NCBI GenBank assembly: GCA_000697055.1
Contig: JNDT01001788.1
Span: 1-59,906, forward strand
Source of the DNA: Saksenaea vasiformis B4078
Lineage: Eukaryota > Mucoromycota > Mucoromycetes > Mucorales > Saksenaeaceae
DNA length: 59,906 nucleotides
Direction of reading: 5' to 3'
Positions 27,226-39,094 of this stretch are shown here, piece by piece. Position 1 is the first letter of the stretch. Each line of letters starts with the position of its first letter. Position numbers and translations under genes: made by a program. Below the pieces are notes generated by a model, which searched no databases, was not told the DNA's origin, and was given only the letters and a program-made list of their open reading frames with translations.

Positions 27226-29724
27226 GATATTATCTATTCAGAAGGAAGGAACAGGAATTAAGGAGGAGAGGGAAAAGAGTAGATGCTTGGTTAAAAAGGT
27301 GAAAACAACGACCAGGTTCCGTCAGAGCGTGAAATTCAATCATACTCCGATCCATTTTCCAATGACGTATGGTGCGGATGCTGTGTTGTGTTCGGCAGAC
27401 GGCAGAACTGCCGGCAAATCGCTGAAATTTTCCGCACTTCAAGCGTTCGGAGATTTAAGTTGAATTTGCTAGTTTGAATAAGCTTAACTATCCATTAGAA
27501 GACCCTTCACGTAAAGGAAAGGATTTAGTAGGCGTTGCTCATTCGTCCATCCATCAATAACTTGCACGAAATTGATCTCTCTCAACAGATACAAAATTTA
27601 TTTAAGCACTTTAGAATAAGTCATGCTTACTAAATTGAATTATACTTGGATGGCATCTTACTCCGGAAGGGTACTTCGGTCTTACGGCGGAGAACAGCTC
27701 CGCCCATATGAACCATGTTCATGGTGGAAGCGGCGGGTCCGGTGTGAGAGGGACCAGGTCATGGAAAGCGAACGCATCACGTAGCGAGGCAGAGAGTGTG
27801 CAAACGTGGATAATCCTGTGTAGGTGACAAATTAATGTCCTTACCGGGGTACTCTCAGAAAACAAATATGTTAGATAATGAGGAAGTGTAGTTAGTGTCT
27901 GTAGTGATGCGGTTTCTTCAAGTCAGATTTCTAGCACATCCCTCTTCAGAGTATGGTTCTCTGCGTGAATATTCATGAGGCATAACCTTTTTCCCAGGTA
28001 ATTTACCCGGGAAGTCTTTCGACAGAGACGACGCGTAGTATCTAGTGTTCATGAATGTTCCGGACATTGTGGAGCAATCAATTTTCTTCTTATGATGATC
28101 AATCCCTGGAAACCGTGTTGCTATGCTTCTCAAAGTTAGATCAAGTCTGATATACGCGTTCAGTTGCAGGGTCCTCCGAGTTCTTCCCAAAGGAGGAATT
28201 AAATAGCAAGCACGCGACTGGACCGTATTTTACACCATCTGACGCAGGGACCTGCGTATGCTTTCTAATTTCTGTCTCTCAAGAAAGGAATGTACGTCAG
28301 AGGAACATAGCGTACATACCATGCTGTATCAATTGAAAAGGTGCACATGTCAACTAAAGATTCCACATGCTGTAGTTATCCTGTCAGCGATGCTGCTAAA
28401 TTGATGTCGCACTTAAGCACATAAGGAAATCTTAACATATTCGGCATTTTGATGGTCTATTACACAACACTGCTAACATAAATTTTGGAATGCACAGAAC
28501 ATTGACAGCTTAATGTACGTAGATCAGTTTAGAAATGTGCTGCTTTCCTTTTTCTCACAATAAGACACGTAGAGGTCTAACTTCTCACCAACGTGTCGTT
28601 TCCGTTGCTAATAAGTAAAAGCGGATATGAACTAGCTAACGATATCAAGCGGCCCATACCAGAATCAGCTGAGGAAGTCACGAGCAGTCGCTCCATGGTG
28701 AGTTGCTTTGATCACTTTCAGTTTTAATTAATCTCGATGGCTATCCGCATATACGCACTTTATCTTTTGCATTCCAATAGAAGTATTCAAGAGATGTGAC
28801 ACGCTATGGAACAAGCAAATAGACACGTCTAATTTGCAGTGAATCCTTTCAACGATTAGCACAACTCCTCCGTATGAATTTCCATCATAGATCCAACAAC
28901 GTCTCCCTACTTTATTATACATGCCTTCGAAACAATCATAGTAAGACAAGGAGATATGTTAGGGGCGATGCCTCAGCAGTTTACTGAGTGCAATCAACGT
29001 AGCTTTACCAGGTTTGCCAGGACCAGCTGTAGATAAAGAACCGCAAGTGACAACGGAACTAACGATATTAGTTTTTGACAGCTCCTTAAGACTGGCCGGG
29101 AAATAAAAGAGACAAACACGACCGAGCAACATTTATGACATTTCTTACATGTCGAAGTGTAGGACGATCACCCCGTGACCCTGCGTTTTCTACCATTTAA
29201 GACAGCCTGAGCTGTTTCGAATAAGAATGCCAACAGTTTAGCAGCATATGTAGTACGCTAATTTCTTGCTGCTTACAGTCGCTGACATTATCCATCTCTG
29301 TCAGAAAAGCTTCTGCAGACAAAGCAACATCTGTTACATAATCCTTTAGGAGGGTGAGACTTGCTCCAGGCCATTTACTTCTGAAAGCGGAAGGAAATGT
29401 TCTAAATAGTCAGAAGAGAGACGCTGATAACTGTTCTATTATGTAACAAGTTGCGGTGCGTTATCTGCTGGTATTCAAAGGGATTACTTCGTTCCCAATT
29501 TCTTGCGTTTGGTGAAATTGGATCATGACAAATGGAACCCACACATGCTTTGCTCCCCCATACATCCTCTTTTTTTTCTCTTTTCATCTTGAAACCCTTC
29601 AAGTGTGCGTCGCAGAGACGTACAAGATCGCTTGTGACTTCTGGCAAGTGTCTGAGCGGAGATCGGGTAGACAAAACGGGCTATTCCACTTCTTTTCACA
29701 CTATCTTGTTCTCGCTAAAGCATC
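27226..29724. other. 2.5-kb gene-poor region
   Basis: No convincing gene. A perfect 7-bp stem with a 5-base loop (GGCGGAG-AACAG-CTCCGCC) lies at 27686-27704. Around it, on the minus strand, a short frame starts MNMVHMGGAVLRR and ends at a stop near 27644; it could be a last exon, but no upstream exon could be joined. The rest is AT-rich with scattered chance frames. The right end should hold the V-ATPase subunit D promoter. Confidence 0.4.
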
Positions 29725-30970
29725 ATGTCGGGCAACAATCAGCGCATTAGTATCTTTCCGACACGCATGTAAGTGCATTCTACATTGCCTGTCGGGTTGT
29801 GTTTGTTTCTACTGAGCCATGATATCTTGGTGGAGAGTAAAAAAAAAAAAAAAAGAAAAATATTCGCTGGTGTCATGGGAAACGACCGAGTCCATTCATC
29901 ACGGTTCATTAGGGCCCTTACGACCATGAAGACCAAATTGAAGGGTGCTCAAACGGGCCATTCTTTGTTGAAACGAAAGGCTGAAGCATTGACCAAAAGA
30001 TTTAGAGTCATCTTGCAGAAGATTGACGAGGTAAAACAAAAAAGGGGTCCGACTAAGCGTTTTAAAACAAAAAGACATGTAGCTTAAACGCAAAATGGGT
30101 CAAGTTATGCAAACTGCCTCATTTTCTTTGGCCGAGGTGCAATACATCACGGGCGATATTAGGTATCTGACCAAGCTAATCTGAAACAAGTCTAACTGAT
30201 AATGATCCTCTAGTTACCAGGTTCAGGAAACATCCAAGACCGCCCAGTTGCGAGTCCGCGCTAAACAGGAAAATGTATCTGGTGTGATGCTTCCCGCTTT
30301 CGAAATGTATTCTGAGGGAGGCAACGGTAAGAACCGAAAAACGGAGGATATTTTGGTTTGATAGTTTTCGAAGCTTTTGAATTTACTGGCCTGGGACGCG
30401 GTGGACAGCAGATCCAGCGGACAAAAGAAGTTTATGCAAAAGCGGTGGAGACTTTGGTTGAGTTGGCTAGTCTTCAGGTAACGATCACATCGTAGAAAAG
30501 ATGGATTTGTTGCTTACACCTGCGGGAGAACAGACCGCGTTTGTCATTTTGGACGAGGTTATCAAAGCTACCAACCGCCGTGTGAACGCTATCGAGCATG
30601 TTATCATTCCCCGCTACGAAAATACCATCAAATATATCATTTCTGAGCTAGATGAACAAGACAGAGAAGAGTTCTTTAGGTAAAAAGTGGACACATCATA
30701 GACAATTGTTGGCTGACAAGATGATGTTATGCAGATTGAAGAAAGTGCAGGGAAAAAAGAAGGACCGTGCTGTCGCAGAAGAAGCTCAGCGTATTGTTGA
30801 CGCTGCTGAGGCCGAAGAAAAGAAAGGCGAAGGTAAAGAAAACGAGGAATGTCAAGTGAATATCCCGTGTGTAACCTTTTACATTTGTTACAGTGAATAT
30901 ATTGCAAGCTGCAAACGAGACTGGCCAGTTAGATGTGTTGGATCAAGAAGATGAAGACATTATTTTTTAA
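29725..30970 (+). CDS. VMA8: V-type proton ATPase subunit D
   Basis: Eight exons: 29725-29768, 29913-30030, 30083-30162, 30214-30326, 30365-30477, 30534-30679, 30735-30832, 30894-30970; 789 nt, 262 aa. Spliced sequence begins [15 protein letters not shown], then [52 protein letters not shown] and the ending DEDIIF, all characteristic. Subunit D forms the central rotor shaft of the V1 sector, coupling ATP hydrolysis to proton pumping into vacuoles. The first intron is 144 nt with an A-rich stretch; the 30327-30364 intron is only 38 nt. Confidence 0.96.
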
Positions 30971-31151
30971 GCAATAAGAGAAAGAAAAGAAAAAAAAAAG
31001 GTTCATCTTTGCACGACAAGGATGAAGCTGTGAAATGGAGTACAGGCGAAAGTATAAGTGGCTTCTGAATTATTAAAGTAAGGCATGTGTGCATGTGCGT
31101 GTGTACGTGTAAACATACTGGTTTTTTTCCCTTTTTGTTTTACGTAACATT

Positions 31152-32279
31152 TTACGAATGCTCGGGTCTTGCGTATTGTCGGTGAGATATGGGGGGAGTC
31201 CGTTGCCATGGATGATTGAAATCATCTTCCTCCTCGTAGGAGGCCTCTGACTGTGGTTGGAAAATCTCGAGATCAGCTGCTTCACGATCGCGCTTCCTTT
31301 TTCGGATGAGGAAAAAAGCAACGCTGCCTAACAATGCAAGGCCTGCAACCCCACCAACGACCCCACCGATAATGGCTTTGTTATGGTCATCTGCAGATCC
31401 TGACGGTGAGGGGATTGCTACAGCCGAAGGCGTGGGGGTCGAGGTGGAGGTAGCTTGAGACCCTGACAAGGTAATGGATGACGAAAGTGAAGAGGGTGTT
31501 GTGGCGCTTGTCAGTGTCACTGTGGTAGTAGCTGGCGTAGTTGTTTCCGATGTAAGTGTGGATATGTCAGTGCTGCTGCTACTACTACTGCTACTACTCG
31601 CCATTGTTGTCGTTGTTGTTTCTGTCGTACTACTCGCTGTTGGAGAGGCTGTGTCACTGGTGGTTGTTGGGGGGTCTGTTGTCGCCGTAGTTTCAGCCGT
31701 TGTTGAAGGTGCTGTTGTTGTCGGCTCAGTTGTTGAAGGTGCGACGGTTGTCGTGGCATCACTTGTCGTAGTGATATCGTTTGTCGTAGTAGCATCGTTT
31801 GTTGTCGTGGCACTGGCCGTCCCACTTGCCGTCGGTTCGCTTGATGCTTCGGTAGTTTGTTCGGTTGTTGTGTTAGACGTTGCTACGTCGGTTCCACTTG
31901 TTGCTTTCCGCGTAATCGACACAATTGAGGATCACTCTGGTTCTACACTTGCCGTGTTTTTTTTTCTCTTTTTCTTTACCTGCAGCTGATTCGCCTTGAT
32001 CTAAATAAAAAATAAAAATAACAAAAGAGATGATTAGCCAAATCTATTTTTATTTTTTGATAAATAAAAGAGAACTTCTGGAAAGAAGCTTCATTTTTGC
32101 ACGGCGAAAACAATAATAACCACGACTTATCTCCTTTCGTTCCTCACTGACAGACTGTTGCGCAATAACTGAAAACGAGACTCACCACTACCATCATCTT
32201 GAGCTTTTGCTCGTCCAAATAACCAAGTGCTTACAATTACTGTTAGAGCAAAGTAAGATATTGTCTGGAAAAAGAACAT
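31152..32279 (-). CDS. Ser/Thr-rich single-pass cell-wall sensor-like protein
   Basis: Probable exons on the minus strand: 32279-32186, 32000-31980 (a 21-nt mini-exon), 31903-31152; 867 nt, 288 aa. The N terminus MFFFQTISYFALTVIVSTWLF is a signal peptide, followed by a long Ser/Thr-rich stretch of low complexity (runs of T, S, ATT) that should be O-mannosylated, a transmembrane helix GGVVGGVAGLALLGSVAFFL with stop-transfer RKRKR, and a 50-residue acidic cytosolic tail. This is the layout of Mid2/Wsc-type wall stress sensors, but there is no WSC domain and the assignment rests on layout only. The last acceptor (CGGAAAG) is weak, so the exon 2-3 junction is uncertain. Confidence 0.7.
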
Positions 32280-33767
32280 GGAAAAGAGAAGCAATGGAAT
32301 TGCGTATGAGATTTGAGAAGAACAAAAAAATACGCTTTCGGACTTTATACTGAGTATTAAAATATCCTCTGTGATTGGGTCAGGGCACGATTACCAAATC
32401 GGTTACAAACCACCCAAAAAAGACAGCATGTTGGTCGATTGGTGGTGATCAGACCACGGTTTTTGAGTTACCATTAAGTTTGACCATGCGCACAGGTTGC
32501 AAACCCGCAAAAAGGCATAATTCCAAAAGCCTCTTTCTGCTGTCAATCGTCTCCGTAGAAAAAAAATTTTTTAAGATGAAAATACATAGTCTGCCCAGGG
32601 GACATTGTTATGTTAGATTAGGAGCTTCTGCGGTACATTTACCCCACTCCATGTATGAAAGATAACGTAAGCGTGTTACCATTTGAGTAACTTTAACCAT
32701 CTAACGCATGAGGCTTAGAATGACTTCAACATCGCGACGTCTTATTTTCACGCCTCAGATATCAAATCAAGCGATTGCCGTTGAATGAGTCCTTCAGACC
32801 ATAGCAATGACGATGTTTGGCAAAAATTAAAAAAAAACAATAAAGGGAAAGGGATATAGGAAAACTTGCAATGTCTTAATTTATTTAGATCTGCTGGGGT
32901 TGTGACAGCAACAGCTACGCGCCCGCCGCCAAATCCATAATATGACAACAAAGTTGTCACGAAAAGAAAAAAAGGCGCAAAAAGGCACCAAGGTTCTATT
33001 GTTGTCACCAAGGCTACCCCGAAATCAAAACTTGGCAAAGTGTTTTTTAGAACAGGGAAGCTGCTTTCGTTTTTGGCGGTGGTTATTGGTGGCTAAAGTA
33101 GGAAAAATGAAGGACACATCTTTTGGTATGTTTTATGTGCATGGATTCTTTACTCATATGCCGATGAATCCGTGCGTGGACGTGCTCCGTTTTACACTTT
33201 TTAGGTTCCTATGCATCCTCCTGGATGTAGCACAGCAGCTCTTGAAAGTTATCAGCCATACTCCGATGACTCAAGATCTGGTCATTTGACTCTTTGATAC
33301 TAAAATTTAAATAACTGAGTACACCGTCAGAAACAATCAACAGGAACTTACGGATCGATTCCGCATTTGCTAGAAACAGATGATGTAGAAAGCTATGAGA
33401 GGAGATGAAAGTCTCGCTGGTCAGGGAATACTTCAGAGTTCTCTATTAAGAAATGTTTGTCGAAAAGACCGTATTGCAAGGCGCATTTCAGCGCGAGTTT
33501 GAAGCGAAAACGCTATCCATCAGGAAGAGTCAAATGCGTCATAGCTCCAAAAAGAAAGGTGAAATAGAGTATGGCGTGTTTTGGTCTATGCCAGATCAAT
33601 TACGAGCGAAAACGACTCCATCCCTTAGAAGGCGTAGATAGGTTTGATCCGTAGAGCAGTTGGATGATGGCATGTGTAACCAGCAGGAAGTTGCCCTGTG
33701 CGTTTTTGGTTAGCTTCGATTCATTGCATTGACAGCCATTGTATAGTTTATTGAAATATGTTCTACG
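32280..33767. other. Gene-poor region
   Basis: No supported gene. There are several 60-115 codon frames on both strands without motifs or credible splice sites. Runs of A and T are common. It holds the promoter of the wall-sensor-like gene at its left end. Confidence 0.4.
33747..33752 (-). terminator. Polyadenylation signal AATAAA for the small secreted protein
   Basis: On the minus strand CAATAAACT follows the stop codon of the 33768-34128 gene by 15 bases, which supports that gene model. Confidence 0.45.
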
Positions 33768-34128
33768 CTACTCTGAATAAGTCTTGCGCTGAAAAGTGAG
33801 CAAGCGAACAGGTTAATATAGCAAGTTGAATGAACATAGAATGACATACTTCAAAGCGCAGAGCTCAGCTGGAAGTAACGCTTACTTCATCACGATTTTC
33901 GTAGAGTGGATTGGGAGAAATGCCCATGCTAGAAACAAGTTCTTCGAGTTGTTCGCAGGCATCCCTCACAAGAAACGCCTTTGTATCATCGGCACAACTG
34001 TCGAACGTGTCTTCGTCGAATGGGATCAAAGGTCGAATGCAAAGGGAAAGACCTGCGTGCATCATGTTGAGTGTGAGGATTGTTACAACAGCCAGGTGTG
34101 CGAGGAGGATTTTCAATTTTAAAATCAT
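33768..34128 (-). CDS. Small secreted protein
   Basis: Two exons: 34128-33886 and 33788-33768; 264 nt, 87 aa. The ATG opens a signal peptide (KLKILLAHLAVVTILTL, cleavage probably near MMHAG), followed by a mature part of about 60 residues with three cysteines (SLCIRP, FDSCADD, RDACEQL) and an acidic helical stretch EQLEELVSS. The exon ends in GATGAA/GTAAGC, the intron ends TTTTCAG, and the second exon adds RKTYSE and a stop, with AATAAA just beyond. Signal peptide, good splice sites and a poly(A) signal together make this credible. No known family; it resembles an effector-like or extracellular signalling peptide only in size and layout. Confidence 0.6.
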
Positions 34129-36494
34129 TTGGATGCTATGTGTAACAACAACTTCTCACCCATAACCATTAATTCGAGTAGTTCATCGCTTAGCCACGAT
34201 TCTTTTCCCGCTTCGAGTTATCTCTGTTGCTTCTTTTCTTCATCTGGTAACACCTCCAGTTGTGGCATTTTTGTAGTACAAGCAGCCGTCGTATAACTCA
34301 GGACTTCTTACCTTACATTGGGATTTTTGCAGACTTTTTGTCTCTCGTTTATTGGGTAAACCTTCGGTCCTAACCAGTGCAGTCGAGAGTTGAATTTGTA
34401 ATTATACGTTTCCGTTCCCAATCGTGGTGAGCCCAAAGCGAACGTACGCAGTAAAGATTGTTCGAACGTTGTACTTACGTCGGACCCAGACGAGACTAAT
34501 CCCAACTGGCGTGCCTATCGTGTAGATCGAACTTGTTAAACGACTGTAATTATCCTCATCATGGGCCCAGGATAATTTCAAATGGATGCAAAATCAAGGG
34601 AAGATTTATTCTATGAAAGATTCGAACTCGCGCGTACGACTGATGTGCCTTCCATTTAGATATTATCATGCAGAAACACTACTACGACTAGTTCACACTG
34701 CTAGGATTTGCTCATTGCCGTATAGTAGAAAGCTGGCGTTCTGGAGAAATTTCCAAGGGCCTCGAACTCATTCTCTTTGGAGTGGAAGTCCATTGATAAC
34801 CATAGCAGCTTGTTGACAATGCTATAGCTTGCGCTATCGTGTCCATTAACCACGATTATGATATCATGCTAGTTGCACAATTCACTCTATAGACGTTCGG
34901 TTTCCGCTTGCTCAATAGAGGAAGATATTTGGCACAAAAGCCTGGCTTTTCTGCATTTTCTATCAAGTAACAACTGATACCAAGTGGAGTGGTGACATTT
35001 TACAACCGTTACTCTATCTTCCGATGCATAGATATAATCTCGCAGCGTCATTGGCAGCTCTTATGTCGCTTTTCGACCCTTCACGGATTCTGAGTTGCCG
35101 CTTCCTTCTTGAGCTACTTTAGGCAAATTGGTTTATGTAATAGCCTAGGATCTTAAGACCATACTGGTCTTCCTCAGCAGTATAGTTTACAGGTTCGGTA
35201 TACCGTACTTGTCAATAACAAATGCACCTTTCCATCTTCATACAAAGATTTGAATGATATGATGATAGAGGGTCCACTGTAACGGAGACGAAGGAAGAAA
35301 ATCCGCGGCGAAAATGCCGATACAGTTTTATAACCAGAGGGATGCCAAAGCCTGTGCAACACCACCGTCGGGAAACGCGACATCTGAGTTGTTAGCGTGG
35401 CAAGACACACTATCAAAACTCACGCTACTTAATTTCGGATGAACGCAGCATCGATTTGCATAGGAGGTGCGACATCGCTCTCTGAGAACAATGTCTGGTT
35501 ATTAGGGTTTTCTCTGAATTGGTTTCTGTTTCATCTCAGCACATCTTCCACAACGTCCATCGTCACTACATCGGAATCAGTTAACCTTATCAAATGCTCT
35601 GGCTCAACTGTCCATATGTTGTACAGAATGTCTTATCTGTAGCATGCATTGCACACACGTTGCAAAAAAGAAAGAGGCACGTCGGTCGAACATTTGCAGG
35701 TCGTACCGCACTGCCCGTGGGTGATGTGGCGCAATATATATTGCTTACTCTGGATAGAATAGCACGCATTATCCTCAACAACCAATGTTAGAACTGGATT
35801 TATAAATTGGATACAAGAAGCGCGTGCAGAGTCTTTTTCATTCAAAGCAAGTTCTGTTTGATGCGTGAGCTTGAGCTCTGTGTAACTGAATGGTTAGGAA
35901 TGTCAGAAACTACGTAAATTTTTGGTTTTGATTTTGTTGTAGACTTTCAAAAGGGAAGTGTGATATACGTTCTGGAAAGACATCCTTGGCAGTTCCTGTG
36001 TTTCCTCGGGTTCAGTTCTACACGCGAGCAAGTTGCTATGAGGCTTATTCAATGGCTTAAAAGTTTTTTTTTCTTTTTGCGGACTTTGTCTCGAACTACA
36101 GCCAAGTGATGAAACCTGCAGACACTAGCCACATTTTTTTTTTTTTGCGACTTGATTCCCGACAAGCGGTGAATATATCGTCTTCCTATTTCGTTCAGAT
36201 CACGAAAAGAAAAAGCAGCGTAGTCCTCCAACCGATTCTTTCTATCCATATTCTATTTCTAGGCAAAAATGCTGGCCTTTTGTTATGTCTTTTATGTTCG
36301 TTGGATCAAGAATTACGGTGGCACCGGGAAATCGGGGAAGCGTTTTTATCGGGGTTGTCTCTATTTTAGTCGTCCGGGCTGGTGATAAGTTACACGAAAT
36401 CGGACTTGTACTGACACCTTCAAATCAATATAAAGGCCCTCCCCAAGAGATCAAAAAGTGGTTTCACTTGTTAAAAAAAAGAAAAAGTTACATT
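34129..36494. other. Gene-poor region
   Basis: No supported gene in 2.4 kb. The minus-strand frames near 35174-35845 read like broken coding sequence (for example VVEDNACYSIQSKQYILRH) but cannot be joined or assigned. The right end has T tracts at 36064-36076 and 36136-36145 and should contain the promoter of the four-helix protein. Confidence 0.4.
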
Positions 36495-37350
36495 ATGGGA
36501 GAAACTTGCTGCTGTTGTATTCCGTCCCGGTAAAGAACTGGAGGAACTATTGCGATTTCTAGTATCCTTACATACAAAATTCTTTCTTTCTTTAGAGCTG
36601 GTGTTGTTATTATTTCCTTGTTTTCGACTGCTCTCTACGTAGCATGGCTCGCTCTCTTGTTGGTGGGCAAAGATAGTAAGTTTTCTACATTAGCACTTCT
36701 ATGTCATATTTTTTTTTTTTTTTTGCTAAACTGCAATATAATTTTTTTTATAGAGCAATACCGTAGTGACCAGTCTGATAAAGGAATGGTTGCAGTCTAC
36801 TGGGTCTCCGTGGTTTTTGCAGCCCTCTATTCACTCAGTTCGTTGTTCGGTCTTATCGGTAGCTTAACTGTAAGTAAAAGCGGCGCACAGCTATGGCATT
36901 TATGATTTTAATCTCTCTTCTACGCTAGCGATCCCGCCCTATGGTTGTCTTCTTCAGAGTTCTCTACTGGATCATGGCTGTGATTACGGTGATTATCACA
37001 CTTATTACCCTTATCTTCTATGTCGTCAAGAGAAATGACATTATTGAAACCTGTATCATTGAAGCAAACTACTCCATGGAAACCGTACCAGAGACAATTG
37101 CCAAGGATTGCCGTACAGGAACAACCGTGTTCTTGATTGGCTATGGTGTCGCTGTCGCCATTATCAATATATTGCAGGTAAGAAGACAAACGAAAAGAAA
37201 AATAATATGACTCTAATCGTTGGTGTTTTTGCTTAGCTCTACTTCGGTTCAGTGATCAGTGCTTACACTCGCCAGATGAAGCGTAACAACCAGCATGATC
37301 AGCTGAGAACGATGGAACAGGAATATCCTCTTGCCAAATCGCCTTACTAA
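36495..37350 (+). CDS. Four-helix membrane protein with MGxxCCCC N terminus
   Basis: Five exons: 36495-36529, 36596-36675, 36754-36869, 36929-37177, 37237-37350; 594 nt, 197 aa. The N terminus MGETCCCCIPSR has Gly at position 2 and four adjacent cysteines, a pattern for N-myristoylation plus palmitoylation. Four hydrophobic segments follow: VVIISLFSTALYVAWLALLL; VYWVSVVFAALYSLSSLFGL; YWIMAVITVIITLITLIFYV; TVFLIGYGVAVAIINILQLY. The loop between helices 3 and 4 contains CIIEANYS...KDC with an N-glycosylation sequon (NYS). The C-terminal tail EQEYPLAKSPY could carry sorting or SH3-type signals. I do not recognise a named family; LAPTM- or tetraspan-like in layout. Confidence 0.8.
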
Positions 37351-39094
37351 GTTTTCCTCTTTGCCATTCCCCCCTTTTTCTTCATTCATTACAAACTTTT
37401 TCCTGTATCATTTATTTTTTTTCCTTTTTTTTTTCTGTTACATATCTACCATCCCGACCATGTAATAAATGAAATGTCTTCCAGTGTTTTTTCAATAAGT
37501 AACGTTGTACCAGTTTAAGCGAATCAATTGATTGTTCATAGAGCCGGGAGTATCTTTCGCGCTGCCACTGTAAAAAGGTCGGGGCCACCCTGGAATATTC
37601 TCCAAGGCTGAGCCGTTGGGGCATGATAGTAAACGGCGGAACTCCCTCAACTCAGCGTGGTGGAGTTGGACAAGTTCGTATGAAAATTGAGGCAGCACAG
37701 CGACCACAGTATTCATGTCGGCTTAGAGAGACCCCACGTTTTTGGAGCAAAAGTTAGAAGAGATGATACCTTCGTATCGGAGGGAGACTGCCTTGTAGGA
37801 TTCCGAACAACGTACTCTTTCCTTGACATGATCAAGGAATGTTGCATGCTTTAACCGCTGCAAAGGATAATGTAAGATAACTGCGGACAGTTACAGTGTA
37901 TACGACGTAAGACAGATGTTATCTGTTAGTACTACTCTGCGGAAGTTACTGACCGAGTATACAGATCACAAGCAGCTGAGCCCAAGTATCAGATCACTTT
38001 TAATGTTCCTGATGGCGAAGATTCAGTCACCTCGCGTCAACTTTGAACATTTTGATTTCTTTGACTCCGTATTGCAACTATATCCTCATTAGGCGGTCTA
38101 ATCTACTATGTATATGCATAGTTTCTATGTATCTATGTATATCTTCAACCTGGAAGACCTGTCTAGACCCACCCTGGTTATGAATTACGTCTGCTTAATG
38201 CCCAAAAAGAGTATCCCAAATAGTGCTCGTCCACATAAAACTCTTACGCCTTTTATGTCGTACAAGAAAGAGCTTCAGACATTGCGTCGGTTCAAGTTCT
38301 CGAACGGCGCAGTTTCTTAACAATAAGCAGTAACTATTTTCTTAAGGCTCATAGCCAACTTCTGGGCTCGGGACCCAGAAAAAATGACTTCTGGGAGATC
38401 TGAAGCAACACGATCACGCTGCACCCACTTGGCGACGATTTTCCTTCGGACACACCAAGAAGGACTTTGTCGGTAGGTCCGAAGGAAATCCTGCCCCCAA
38501 CTCGTGCTCAAATTTCAGGAATGGTTGCAAAATTTGCAGTTACCTTACAGATAAGTTGTTTAAGCCATCTTATACAGCGAAATTCAGCGTTAAAATCCAT
38601 GACAGTTATGTTAAAGGAAACCAATAAAACGAAGAGGCACCTCGGGAATCCCACCCCTTTCGTCCCATCATACCAAATCATCAGCAACACCCTCCTGCCC
38701 TCTGGGACAACCCAACCTATGGTCCGTTCTCGATGATACACCAATGGTGTACACCGTCATCGTTCAAAGGTTCTTTATCGTTCGGTCTCCTCCCTTTCCT
38801 AGTTTAGCTAGCACATCTCTTTCCCTTCATTTGCCGTCATAAATGTCTGGAGGGACGTTCCTTTATCGCAGATCAATTAAAGATCCCTTCAAGCGCCGAC
38901 TTCCTATGTGACTTGCAAAAAGACAGGACATTTTCATGCTGCCCGTCTTGCCTTTTTTTTTTTTTTTGGTAAATCGTTGACCATGGGAGCCTTGAGTACG
39001 TTCTACGGCATTTCAAACATACATTGCTAATGTGAATGGTTTTGGTAGAGGGAAAGAGAGCACGTAATGCTAATCAATTGAACGGATCCAGTAA
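37351..39094. other. Gene-poor region before the GTPase gene
   Basis: No gene is supported. A T tract lies at 38952-38967. The first coding exon of the GTPase could begin further upstream than 39095 (see that entry), but no joinable exon was found here. Confidence 0.4.

Noticed and set aside
31474..31989. 171-codon + strand frame rich in Val
   Set aside because: It is the antisense of the Thr/Ser-rich wall-sensor-like gene; its valine runs are the complement of ACN codons.
32748..33038. 96-codon minus frame with hydrophobic stretches
   Set aside because: No credible splice sites, no motif, and it overlaps low-complexity A/T runs.
34600..34660. tRNA-like GATTCGAACTCGCG on the minus strand
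   Set aside because: The flanking bases do not form a T stem or acceptor stem; no cloverleaf.
35174..35845. Several overlapping minus frames
   Set aside because: They can be read as broken coding sequence, but no family or joinable exons could be supported.
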